From Balneolaceae bacterium (GTDB taxonomy: Bacteria; Bacteroidota; Rhodothermia; Balneolales; Balneolaceae): 33,688 nt of DNA. Position numbers and translations under genes: made by a program. The stretch lies in the NCBI GenBank assembly GCA_007694095.1, contig RECI01000149.1:1-33688 (forward strand), in the 5' to 3' direction. The notes beneath the pieces are model-generated. The model saw nothing but the letters and a program-made list of their open reading frames with translations, searched no databases and was not told where the DNA came from. Shown here piece by piece: positions 9,024 through 17,361 of the stretch (its first letter is position 1; the number at the start of each line of letters is the position of its first letter).

Positions 9024-9504
9024 CTTCGTTTAGTTAAAATTCATGTGGCTAGTAACCACATATTCAATAATTTGCAAATAGGTTAAGGCTATCCATGTAA
9101 AAAACGTTCCTTCTTTTACAGTGCCTAATCTCAACTTCCGAAACAGTTTGGAAATCGTTTTTCATTGAACTTAATCGATGATAAACAGGTGCTAAAATTT
9201 ACGTATGCTTCACAGATGGAATAATCTGGCACTACTGCATGATGGTTGAGCCCACTTTTGGGGTGTCTTCAACCACATTAAGCTATAGACATATAAACAA
9301 CGATTTAGAATCGAATTCGGGTGAATAAAAAAATCGGTCATTCGGTTTATCGGTTCTTCGGTCTATCGCAAATCAATTAGAATCTATCCCGCACCCTGCA
9401 TTCCGGTAATACGGTGTGTATACCTTTACTATGGCTTTCCCTTACAAATCAACACAGCAAAAATTTGCAATTACAGATCATGAATGGATTCTTATGACCA
9501 GATA
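9024..9504. other. Intergenic region with an 8-bp tandem repeat
   Basis: About 480 bases without a convincing gene. It should hold the promoter of the small membrane-protein pair (reading left). The one organised element is a short degenerate tandem repeat at 9334-9365, listed separately. A 44-codon plus-strand frame from 9431 runs into the aldo/keto reductase gene on the other strand and was not accepted. Confidence 0.5.
9334..9365. repeat. Four-copy degenerate 8-bp tandem repeat
   Basis: Four successive 8-mers TCGGTCAT, TCGGTTTA, TCGGTTCT, TCGGTCTA share TCGGT and vary in the last three bases; a fifth partial TCG follows. No gene crosses it. It could be a simple-sequence tract or a set of binding sites. 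Confidence 0.6.
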
Positions 9505-10326
9505 TTACGAATTCCAGTCTGGCGCAAACGATGGATTTGACATTCTCCTTGATTTGTCAAGCTGATCAATTTGATCGAAGTGCTCATCTGATAATTCGAA
9601 ATCATAAAGTTCAATATTCTCTCTCAGATGATCAGATGATGTAGCTTTGGGTATTACGATTACATTCTCTTGTTCAATTAACCATCTCAATGCAATTTGT
9701 CCGGGGCTTTTCCCATATTCTGATGCAATTTCTATGAGAGTAGCATCATTAAAAACCTCGCCTTTGGCCAATGGACTGTATGCGGTTACAATAAAATCAT
9801 TTTCATACGACAGATCTAATAAATCAAACTGGCCAAGAAATGGATGGTACTCTACCTGATTGGTAAATATCGGAATTCTTAAATCTTCAATAACCTGTCT
9901 CGCCATTTCAAGTGGAAAATTACTAACACCTATATTTAATACTTTCCCCTGATCCCTTAGTGACAGCATCGCTTCAAGCGTTTGTTCGAGCGGATGTTGT
10001 TTATTTGGCCAATGAATCAATAAAAGGTCAATATATGGTGTTTTGAGTAACCTGAGGCTGTTTTCAGCAGATTGCAATACATCATCATGATCGAGGTTGG
10101 TGTACCAAACTTTTGTTGTCAGAAAAATATCTTCCCTTTCAACACCTGATATCTGTAATGCTTCACCTATTTCCTTCTCGTTTTGGTAAATTTGTGCAGT
10201 GTCGATGTGCCTGTAACCAATATAAAGAGCATTCAAAACTGTATTTTTACACTCTTTGCCAAGTAAAGTATAAGTACCGAGCCCAATCTCCGGTACATCT
10301 GCTCCCTGCGCTGTTTTAAAATGCAT
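9505..10326 (-). CDS. Aldo/keto reductase (2,5-diketogluconate reductase type)
   Basis: Cytosolic NADPH-dependent carbonyl reductase of 273 residues, typical for the DkgA/DkgB-like group of the AKR superfamily. The catalytic tetrad is visible: D42 and Y47 in IDTAQIYQNEKEIG, K72 in LTTKVW, H105 in LLIHWP. Also present are GVSNF, NQVEYHPF and the cofactor-phosphate region with IPKATSSDHLREN, ending SRRMSNPSFAPDW as in many family members. The physiological substrate cannot be told from sequence; detoxification of aldehydes or sugar-keto reduction are both possible. The start lies 34 bases from a 114-bp element (10361-10474) that is repeated upstream of the fucosidase gene in the same relative orientation, so its expression may be linked to that element. 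Confidence 0.92.
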   Translation of the reverse strand: MHFKTAQGADVPEIGLGTYTLLGKECKNTVLNALYIGYRHIDTAQIYQNEKEIGEALQISGVEREDIFLTTKVWYTNLDHDDVLQSAENSLRLLKTPYIDLLLIHWPNKQHPLEQTLEAMLSLRDQGKVLNIGVSNFPLEMARQVIEDLRIPIFTNQVEYHPFLGQFDLLDLSYENDFIVTAYSPLAKGEVFNDATLIEIASEYGKSPGQIALRWLIEQENVIVIPKATSSDHLRENIELYDFELSDEHFDQIDQLDKSRRMSNPSFAPDWNS

Positions 10327-10360
10327 ATGAACGTCTATAGAATAGTATGTTTTGAATTAA

Positions 10361-10474
10361 TGTCTATAAATTTAAATTCTGACCTAAAATGGCAGAAAAT
10401 TCCACAAAGTGATCCCTTCGGGGCAAATTCTCCCAACGGGACGCCTTTGGCGCAAGCACCAAATTTCAAACATT
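10361..10474 (-). repeat. 114-bp duplicated intergenic element, copy A (core 10399-10474)
   Basis: Matches 24475-24588 on the opposite strand over 114 bases without gaps; 76 bases (10399-10474) are identical. Read towards the aldo/keto reductase it holds three small hairpins in a row: CGCC-AAA-GGCG, TCCC-GTT-GGGA and CCC-GAA-GGG. It ends 34 bases before the aldo/keto reductase start. The strand given is its orientation relative to that gene. It could be a mobile miniature element, or a leader/regulatory element; see findings. Confidence 0.85.
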
Positions 10475-10626
10475 ATTTAAGCCACAATGTAGGTTTCGAT
10501 GTTCCGAATAAGTCAGATAAAAAATAATGCCAACATTTTGGAATTTCGTTAACACGCCTGTATCGATATTTTTGTCGGGGTTCAAAAAATGAGCTGGTTT
10601 GTCCGGGTTAGAATAGATAAAGCAAG

Positions 10627-13119
10627 TTACTTGATTAAGGTAATTTTTCTGGTCAGGATACGATTACCGGTTTCAAGCTGAACAATATATATGCCGCTTG
10701 GATTATTGGATGCATCCCATGTAACCGAATGCTCGCCAGCCTGCAGATTATCATCCACAAGCAATGCAACCTGCTGACCAACAATATTATAAATACCAAC
10801 ACGCACAGTACGATCTTCCGGCAAATAAAAAGTAATATTGGTAGATGGGTTAAACGGGTTCGGGTAGTTCTGTCTTAATTCAACGCTGCCCGGCCTTACC
10901 TCTTCAACAATTTCTTCAATAATCTCGAATGGTTTTAACTCAATGCTGAACCTGTTTCTGTCGGATACACTCGCCGCTGTAAGTGCAACAAAACGATCAT
11001 CTTGTTCCGGCTGGTGCTGAATAGCACTATACCTGAATCGATAACTGTTTTCCTCACGCATATTTATCATGAGACCTGTTTGGTTGTCTTTCAATTCAAT
11101 AATCCACTCATCAGGTATATCAGAGGGAATTCTCCATTCTAATAATGCGAGTCCCGAGGTTTGTTCAGGTGTGAGCTGGTAACCCAGTGCAACGCTGTAT
11201 TCCCCGTTGATATCATAAGGCAGATGAATAAACGAATTATTCGGCTCTGCTGATTCTGGCGAGGAAAGATACAGGAATGGCCTACCCATTAATCTGTTAG
11301 GCTGAGTTCGATAGGCAGGCATCAGTTTGGGTAAATCAAAGCGGATGGTTTCACCATTGACCGGCTGATGAAGAAAACCAAGAACAGCACGGTCTAACAG
11401 TTTTCGGCTGCTGCCCTCCCCATCAAATAAGGTAAACATGATATTTCTGGAAATATCATGTACTCCACTCCTGCCAGCAGAACCCCCGGCAGAATGAATA
11501 TCAATCTGCCCGGGAAGAATAATCGGAGTCCAGTCCAGGAGGTTAACGTTTCCCGTGTCCATTAAACGAAACGATTGCGCCCTTTCATCCCATGCCTTAA
11601 CCATTGGAGGCACCTGTAATCCGCTGTTTCTCAGTATCCTGTCAACACGATCTGTGGTGGGATATACTGATGCTGCCAGCCGTATCCCGTCAGCAAGCAC
11701 ATATTCTCTTAATGGTGATGTATTTGTGTTTCTGCGTTGAATTGCTTCCGAATAAATAATGACTGGTTCCCTGTCATTCTTGTAAATAAAGAATGGAATA
11801 CCAGGTTCAATCAAATCGGGTGTAATCGGCTCACCATATAGAGTATAATACTGTAATGAGGAATGGCGGCTTAACCTTGCATTGAGTTTGCCGGGTGGCG
11901 AAATCAGGTACCATCCCTCCTGTATAAGCGACCTTCTGTAAATCGGTAAGGTTCTGCCTGCAGAACCGGGTGATCCTGATAATTCAGGAAAAAAAGACTC
12001 TTCGGCCGGAATCAGGTGTGCAAGGCTCGTATAGCCGTCGTATGCATGAATCATTTCATTAAGCTGTAATGCCACACCACTTTCGGACGATTCGTAGGTT
12101 GCGGCAGCTAAAGTTGTGTTTTGCTGAATGATTTCGATGCGTCCGCCCGATTCGGGAATTAAACTGCCATGGTAATAATAACTGTACCGAATACCGTTTA
12201 TTCCCGAAACATCGACATTCGAAAGTACCATCATGCTATATGGCGGTACTGTAACATTCTGCTGGATGATATGGCTGCCAAGTGATGTTTTAATCTCAAC
12301 GCCCTTTAGCTGAACTTCTTCATTTACAGGATTATAAAGTTCAAGATATTCAAAATCGGTGCCGTCAACATTGCTCACCGGCATGATCTCGGTGATAATG
12401 AGTGATCCGCGTTCAAGTTTTGTAATTCTGCTTATTTCCGGAAAAACTTCAATTCTCTGCAGAAATACAGGAAGCTCTCCCCCATCTTCATCATCGAGAA
12501 CCCACATAAAATGGATCTGATCATCATTTCTCAGGTATATCTGATTAAGGTTGAGCTGTACGGAGACTGTACTGATTTCACGGCTTTCATCTCTCATCCT
12601 GTTTGAATTCAGGAGCCCGCTTTCGGCTCGTTGCCATTCGCCATCATTCACCCTGTATAAAAGCATCATCGTTCTGTTGGCAGGAACCTCCCGGGTTGGG
12701 GCAATAAAGTCGAAAGCAACCATCATGCCTCCAAAATCATAGGCACTCAAGTTTTTAAAGGATACCTTGAAAAGTGTGGGCTGAGACTGATCTGGTTGAA
12801 ACCTTCCAATTGAAACAAATTGCCTTTCATCCCGGATAAATGCGTTTGCAACATCCCCATGTTCCGGATCATACAATTTCCAATCGGAAAGGACTTCACC
12901 AAATTCAGGGCTTATGATTCTGTCTATCTCAGTAAGATTGACAACCTGCCTTGATGAAGTTGACTGAATTCCTGTTTCATCTGCAAATCGTATTTCGACA
13001 GGGTTGTCATCAGACAAAACGATTTGTGCGAGTGCAGTTGAACTACCCGCCCAAATTAAGATAGCAGCAGCTAACGAAATGATTGTATAAACAGGCCGTA
13101 ACACATTTTGCATAGGCAA
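10627..13119 (-). CDS. Exported lamin-tail-domain protein with type IX secretion sorting domain
   Basis: An 830-residue secreted protein. Residues about 10-31 form a signal peptide (AAAILIWAGSSTALAQ). Around residues 235-345 there is a lamin-tail-like domain, recognisable by SLIITEIMPVSN, FEYLELYNP and PPYSMMVLSN. The last 87 residues (744-830) are a type A sorting domain of the type IX secretion system: LRQNYPNPFNPST, VGIYNIVGQQV, and GIYIVQLETGN followed by a short basic end. It should therefore be carried across the outer membrane and released or anchored at the surface. Role unknown; lamin-tail domains in such proteins are usually read as binding modules. Two possible starts, M1 and M3, lie close together. 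It is 64 bases downstream of the TPR gene on the same strand. Confidence 0.85.
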   Translation of the reverse strand: MPMQNVLRPVYTIISLAAAILIWAGSSTALAQIVLSDDNPVEIRFADETGIQSTSSRQVVNLTEIDRIISPEFGEVLSDWKLYDPEHGDVANAFIRDERQFVSIGRFQPDQSQPTLFKVSFKNLSAYDFGGMMVAFDFIAPTREVPANRTMMLLYRVNDGEWQRAESGLLNSNRMRDESREISTVSVQLNLNQIYLRNDDQIHFMWVLDDEDGGELPVFLQRIEVFPEISRITKLERGSLIITEIMPVSNVDGTDFEYLELYNPVNEEVQLKGVEIKTSLGSHIIQQNVTVPPYSMMVLSNVDVSGINGIRYSYYYHGSLIPESGGRIEIIQQNTTLAAATYESSESGVALQLNEMIHAYDGYTSLAHLIPAEESFFPELSGSPGSAGRTLPIYRRSLIQEGWYLISPPGKLNARLSRHSSLQYYTLYGEPITPDLIEPGIPFFIYKNDREPVIIYSEAIQRRNTNTSPLREYVLADGIRLAASVYPTTDRVDRILRNSGLQVPPMVKAWDERAQSFRLMDTGNVNLLDWTPIILPGQIDIHSAGGSAGRSGVHDISRNIMFTLFDGEGSSRKLLDRAVLGFLHQPVNGETIRFDLPKLMPAYRTQPNRLMGRPFLYLSSPESAEPNNSFIHLPYDINGEYSVALGYQLTPEQTSGLALLEWRIPSDIPDEWIIELKDNQTGLMINMREENSYRFRYSAIQHQPEQDDRFVALTAASVSDRNRFSIELKPFEIIEEIVEEVRPGSVELRQNYPNPFNPSTNITFYLPEDRTVRVGIYNIVGQQVALLVDDNLQAGEHSVTWDASNNPSGIYIVQLETGNRILTRKITLIK

Positions 13120-13183
13120 TTATACAGTTTGAACAGGTTGTATAGTAGTTCTACTTAAAAATTACTATTTATTTAATTATATG

Positions 13184-14107
13184 CTACCTATTTAACGTAA
13201 TTTTTTCAATTTCTTTTAGTCTTTCAAAGCTTTTTTTTGTTATGCTTTGCAGGCAATTATTGTTTTTTCCAATGATTAATCTGTATACGTCGGCCGCATA
13301 GTGGTTATTGTTGAGTTTTTCATAAATTTCAGCCTTTTTATAAAGGAAAATCACATTTTCGGGTAACCCTTCGGTTAACAGTAATGCGTATTCCAGTGCT
13401 TCTTCGTATCGTCCCTCTTTATGATATAGGTACATAAGCATCATTTTAGCATCGTTCCGAATATAACTCTCGCTATTTGCAGCCTGTTTAAGTTCATAAA
13501 AACCATCTTCAATATCCGCCCTCAGCCCAACCATATTTGTTGCCCAGCGCATGCCACTCGGGATACTACCCACCATATAATAAAACATACCTCTGCCAAT
13601 CCGGGCATCTGGTCTGTCGGAATCCATGGAAAGAAGTTTTCTTGTATAATTAAATCCGGTCAGCCCGCTGCTTAATGCCACTCTGTGCCTGTTTTGACCT
13701 GCTGCTACAAGGCCCCTGTAACCATGCAGACCGCTTAGCATTAAAACCATTGTAGTATCATTTGGATGGCTGTTTAATTTTTTTTGACTGAGATCAACAG
13801 CTTTCTCTGAAAGATTAAGAAAATTATCTGCCAGTTCAGGCGACTGATCCACAAAGAAATACTCAAGAAAAGGCATCATAGACTCAAAGAAATATGGCCT
13901 TGGGTCATCCGGATAGATTTTTTTCAACTCACTGAAAATATCACGGGCGGCTACCCAGTCCGTTTGATAATATGCATCAATCCCCTTTACCAGTTTTATT
14001 TCAAATTCAATCGAACCGTTATCTGTGTCTGTTTCTGAATAATGGTTTGATCCTATAAAAACCGAGAGGCTTAAATAAAGCGGTATGGATAAAAAAATGT
14101 ACTTCAT
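13184..14107 (-). CDS. Secreted or periplasmic TPR-type protein
   Basis: A 307-residue protein with an N-terminal hydrophobic signal (MKYIFLSIPLYLSLSVFIG). The rest is helical and has tetratricopeptide-like pairs: GIDAYYQTDWVAARDIFSELKKIYPDDPRPYF near the N-terminus and YLYHKEGRYEEALEYALLL, then YKKAEIYEKLNNNHYAADVYR, near the end. The middle (GYRGLVAAGQNRH, GRGMFYYMVGSIPSG) is less regular. TPR proteins act as scaffolds; no specific partner can be named. It sits upstream of the T9SS-exported protein and may be co-transcribed with it. A perfect 8-bp inverted repeat lies 40-65 bases before the start. Confidence 0.7.
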   Translation of the reverse strand: MKYIFLSIPLYLSLSVFIGSNHYSETDTDNGSIEFEIKLVKGIDAYYQTDWVAARDIFSELKKIYPDDPRPYFFESMMPFLEYFFVDQSPELADNFLNLSEKAVDLSQKKLNSHPNDTTMVLMLSGLHGYRGLVAAGQNRHRVALSSGLTGFNYTRKLLSMDSDRPDARIGRGMFYYMVGSIPSGMRWATNMVGLRADIEDGFYELKQAANSESYIRNDAKMMLMYLYHKEGRYEEALEYALLLTEGLPENVIFLYKKAEIYEKLNNNHYAADVYRLIIGKNNNCLQSITKKSFERLKEIEKITLNR

Positions 14108-14146
14108 AAAAAATTACCGCGCTAATCTGTAGTGATATTACTTTTT

Positions 14147-14172
14147 AATGTGTTGCAATAGTTTAACACATT
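14147..14172 (-). promoter_or_regulatory. Inverted repeat upstream of the TPR gene
   Basis: AATGTGTT and AACACATT form a perfect 8-bp inverted repeat with a 10-base spacer, 40 bases upstream of the TPR gene start. No T-run follows in either direction as expected for a terminator, so an operator site is possible. Weak evidence. Confidence 0.3.
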
Positions 14173-14208
14173 AGACTTTAATCATTAATTTGATGAAAAA
14201 GTTTCAAT

Positions 14209-15516
14209 TCAATCATCTTCGTCAAAATGAAGCGGCCCGAGTTTGTTTTCGGTATACGCAACTGCAACAGATACTGCTGCATCCCCCGTCACATTCACAG
14301 CAGTTCTGGCCATATCGAGAATTCGGTCGACCCCAAGTATCAACGCTATTCCTTCGATTGGAACCTGTACAGATTGCAATACGATAACCAACATGATTAT
14401 TCCCGCACCAGGAACACCGGCTGCACCAATTGACGCTGCTGTTGCAGTTAAAACGATTGTTAACTGTTGTGCGATTGTAAGCTCCATCCCGAGTGCCTGT
14501 GCAATAAATACCGCCGCAATAGCCTGGTAAAGGCTCGTACCATCCATATTAATGGTTGCACCCACGGGCAAAACAAAACTTGATACCTCTTCGCTTACCC
14601 CGAGATTTTTTTCGACCCTTTCCATGGTTACCGGCAATGTGGCAAGGCTGGAGCTTGTACTAAACCCGAGCAGAATAGCCGGGCGAATTGCTTTGAAAAA
14701 ATCTCTCAGCCTCATCTTGCTGAACAGTTTAAACAAGCTCGAATAGACAATAAAAACATGCAGAATCAGCCCAACGAATACGGCAATACAATACCAACCC
14801 AATGCCCTTAGCAAAACAAGTGCTTGCCCAATGTCATCTCCGGTCAAATCTACAATTACAGCGGCCATGAGTGCAAAAACGCCGTAAGGTGCCGTCTTCA
14901 TGATAAGATCCACAATTTTGATGATCACATCATTCAGGGATTCAAAAAAATGAATAAGCGGTTCACCTTTTTGCGCAGGAATATTCACCAACCCTATCCC
15001 AAGTAATATGGCAACAAAAACGACTTGCAGCATATTGGAATTGTTGCTTGCCGACTGGAAGAAATTTTCCGGAACAATGTCAACAAAAAACTGCATGATA
15101 TTTCGTTGCTGCAATAATTCAGCATCAGCATCACGCCCCTCTACATTTTCGCTGTAACTTTCCATCAGCGAACGCCGGGTTTCATCGGGGAGTGTAGCGC
15201 CGGGTTGTAACACATTCACTACCGTTAACCCTATTGTAATAGCAAGCATGGTGGTAATCATATATATTCCAACCGTTTTGCCCCCCATTTTTGACAATCG
15301 CGTCATATCGTTCAGGCTTGATACACCAACAACTAATGATGCAAGTACCAATGGCACGGCAATAAGCTTCAGCAGGTCGATAAAAATCGTTCCAACCGGC
15401 CGGATGTAACCTGAAGTAAAGTCAGCCATGCCTATAAATCCGGAAAGCAATCCCCAAATTAAACCGAGAATGAGGCCGATGATGATTTGCCAGTGAAGCC
15501 GTTTATACCATTTCAT
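14209..15516 (-). CDS. Dicarboxylate/amino acid:cation symporter (DAACS family)
   Basis: Inner-membrane transporter that imports dicarboxylates or acidic amino acids with Na+ or H+. The chosen start (15516) gives 435 residues beginning MKWYKRLHWQ; the frame is open further upstream but that part runs into the preceding gene and is not hydrophobic. The family signatures are all present: the serine-rich loop GFSTSSSLATLPVT, NMDGT, VPGAG and DRILDMARTAVNVTGD, the last two lining the substrate and cation sites. Its ATG shares a base with the TGA of the DUF92 gene (TGATG), so translation is coupled and the two genes form an operon. Substrate (glutamate, aspartate, C4-acids) cannot be fixed by eye. 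Confidence 0.93.
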   Translation of the reverse strand: MKWYKRLHWQIIIGLILGLIWGLLSGFIGMADFTSGYIRPVGTIFIDLLKLIAVPLVLASLVVGVSSLNDMTRLSKMGGKTVGIYMITTMLAITIGLTVVNVLQPGATLPDETRRSLMESYSENVEGRDADAELLQQRNIMQFFVDIVPENFFQSASNNSNMLQVVFVAILLGIGLVNIPAQKGEPLIHFFESLNDVIIKIVDLIMKTAPYGVFALMAAVIVDLTGDDIGQALVLLRALGWYCIAVFVGLILHVFIVYSSLFKLFSKMRLRDFFKAIRPAILLGFSTSSSLATLPVTMERVEKNLGVSEEVSSFVLPVGATINMDGTSLYQAIAAVFIAQALGMELTIAQQLTIVLTATAASIGAAGVPGAGIIMLVIVLQSVQVPIEGIALILGVDRILDMARTAVNVTGDAAVSVAVAYTENKLGPLHFDEDD

Positions 15517-16361
15517 CAATAGAATATATATGTGATTATTATTGCAAGTATGCCGCTGGTTCCTGTAGATGCCCAATTGATAAGGCTATTTGTAAAACCG
15601 TCATTTCCTCCCTCGCTAAAATCTTTTGGGATGCTAAATTTCCAGTTTTTTTTACGATAAACAGCTCCCAAAACTGAATCGATAAAACATCCTGAGAGTC
15701 CAAAAATGAAAACCAAAAAAGCAGCATGTTTCGGAATTATATCTTCGCTGAATAAAAGAAATAAAGAGATAAAAGCGGCACCGGATATTGCCGCAATACT
15801 TCCTTTTAAGCTTATTCCTCCATCTTCGCCGGATTGAACAGGTATCAAAGTAAGTATACTTACCGTTTTTCCCGGTTTGTGCGTACCAATCTCCGTAGCC
15901 CATGTATCTGCTGTTGCGGTTGCTATGGTGGTAAATGCCGCTATTAAGAAACCGGCCGAACCGGTTAAAAACCATCCAAGGCAAAATATGGCCAGCCAAA
16001 AACCATTCGCCCAAACCTGGTAACCGTCTCTCCTTCCGTAATCACGGTAAACAGGTAGATATGTTACTTCCATTGATTCCCTGTAAACCTTGTTGCGCCC
16101 GGATAACAAACTTCCCGAAATAAAGAAGAATATAAGGGCAAATGCAGTATACCAGCCGCTGAAACCAAGTACGATTGTACCTAAGATAATGATACTCTTG
16201 ATCGCATCAAGTGTTATCCAATTCCAGAGAAATGCAGCAAATGCCACGATTGATGATAATATGAATGCGATAAAAATGAGATTATGATCACTCATTTTAG
16301 CTTCGAGAATGAAGAGATACAGAACCGCAAAAAGAAAAACGTAGTTGGTTAACCGGTACAC
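15516..16361 (-). CDS. DUF92 family membrane protein (VTE6/phytyl-phosphate kinase-like)
   Basis: An integral membrane protein of 281 residues with about seven membrane segments. The DUF92 signatures are visible: GRRDGYQVWANG, ATADTWATEIGT, EDGGISLKGS, GCFIDSVLGA and GGNDGFTNSLIN. The best-studied relatives, plant VTE6 and its cyanobacterial counterpart, phosphorylate phytyl phosphate with CTP to phytyl diphosphate. In a non-phototroph the substrate may be another prenyl phosphate or alcohol; that is inference. An alternative start at M23 (MSDHNLIF) is possible. It lies 6 bases after the DUF3098 gene and overlaps the symporter gene start, in a three-gene operon. Confidence 0.85.
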   Translation of the reverse strand: MYRLTNYVFLFAVLYLFILEAKMSDHNLIFIAFILSSIVAFAAFLWNWITLDAIKSIIILGTIVLGFSGWYTAFALIFFFISGSLLSGRNKVYRESMEVTYLPVYRDYGRRDGYQVWANGFWLAIFCLGWFLTGSAGFLIAAFTTIATATADTWATEIGTHKPGKTVSILTLIPVQSGEDGGISLKGSIAAISGAAFISLFLLFSEDIIPKHAAFLVFIFGLSGCFIDSVLGAVYRKKNWKFSIPKDFSEGGNDGFTNSLINWASTGTSGILAIIITYIFY

Positions 16362-16367
16362 GGCAGA

Positions 16368-16628
16368 TCAGTTTGATGGCTTTACTGTGGAATTCCCTGT
16401 TTTATGATCTTTTTTCAATATTGCAAAGATCACAACGATATACCCGGCAAGAATAATAACCGGAGCAATGTAGAGGGATATAAAACCGTATACCTCATTT
16501 TCGAGACGCATGATAGTAAAACCGGTTAAAACAAAAATCACTCCTAATCCCATTAATTTGTAGTTATAGGCTGTAAAAATGATCGGCTTATTTTCCTTCT
16601 TTTTCCTCTGTTTTTTCTTATCCGGCAT
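16368..16628 (-). CDS. DUF3098 family small membrane protein
   Basis: An 86-residue protein: a very basic N-terminus (MPDKKKQRKKKENK), then two membrane segments (about residues 27-42 and 48-70) and a polar tail. This layout and the YNYKLMGLGVIFVLTGFTIM segment fit the DUF3098 family found in Bacteroidota and relatives. Function unknown. First gene of the operon DUF3098 - DUF92 - symporter; it is divergent from maf across 113 bases that must hold both promoters. Confidence 0.75.
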   Translation of the reverse strand: MPDKKKQRKKKENKPIIFTAYNYKLMGLGVIFVLTGFTIMRLENEVYGFISLYIAPVIILAGYIVVIFAILKKDHKTGNSTVKPSN

Positions 16629-16741
16629 ATATGTTTCCTGGTTTTTGGAGTTGTTTACAGGTTTTAAGTGCTGTTGTGAATGCGTAAGTTATTCAATTAT
16701 TGGATAACTGAAAAAATCAAACCAATTACAGGACTATATTT

Positions 16742-17350
16742 ATGAAGGTAGTTCTTGCATCGGCAAGCGACAGGCGGGCAGCCCTGCTGAAACAGGTTGG
16801 GATCAGTTTTGAAATTGACCCTTCTGCTGTTCATGAAGAAATTAACACCAACCGCAGCCCAAAAAGTACTGTTCTTAAACTTGCTAAAGAAAAAGGAATG
16901 GATGTAGCCAGGCGCCATTCTCATTCCCTCATCATCTCCGCTGATACGATTGTGGTAATTGATGATAACATATTAGGCAAACCGGAAAATGTAACCGATG
17001 CCCGGAGAATGCTGCAGCTCTTAAGTGGTCGCACACACCAGGTTTACACAGGTGTTTATAGTGCCGAAATCGGAATTAACGGAACCATTGAAAAAGATTT
17101 TTCATTTGCCGAGAGAACAAATGTTACCTTTTCATCGTTGGATGAAACAGAAATTGATCTATATATTCAGGGCGGTAGCCCTTTTGATAAGGCAGGCTCT
17201 TACGGTATTCAGGACGATTCCGGGTCTTTATTCGTTAAAAAAATCAGCGGTGATTATTACAATGTTGTTGGGTTTCCCCTAAACAGTTTTTACCAGCATT
17301 TAAAAAAACATATGCCTCATATACATCAGAAATTATTCTTACAGCTTTGA
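16742..17350 (+). CDS. maf: Maf-type nucleoside triphosphate pyrophosphatase
   Basis: Cytosolic enzyme that hydrolyses dTTP/UTP or modified nucleotides to the monophosphate and pyrophosphate, a house-cleaning role also linked to septum control. Of 202 residues, typical length. Motifs: VLASASDRRAALL (residues 4-16, the phosphate-binding loop), ISADTIVVID, GKPENVTDARRML, LSGRTHQVYTGV, GGSPFDKAGSYGIQ and GDYYNVVGFP. The first motif has D where most Maf proteins have P (SASPRR). The stop overlaps or nearly touches the start of the TPR gene, so they are likely co-transcribed. Confidence 0.95.
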   Translation: MKVVLASASDRRAALLKQVGISFEIDPSAVHEEINTNRSPKSTVLKLAKEKGMDVARRHSHSLIISADTIVVIDDNILGKPENVTDARRMLQLLSGRTHQVYTGVYSAEIGINGTIEKDFSFAERTNVTFSSLDETEIDLYIQGGSPFDKAGSYGIQDDSGSLFVKKISGDYYNVVGFPLNSFYQHLKKHMPHIHQKLFLQL

Positions 17351-17361
17351 TCTACAAGAAT

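Noticed and set aside
9431-9565. 44-codon plus-strand frame starting MAFPYKSTQQ
   Set aside because: Its 3' half overlaps the aldo/keto reductase gene on the opposite strand and it has no recognisable features or ribosome-binding site.
10321-10527. 68-codon plus-strand frame over the duplicated element
   Set aside because: It is a chance frame across the repeat; the identical core in the other copy sits in a non-coding region.
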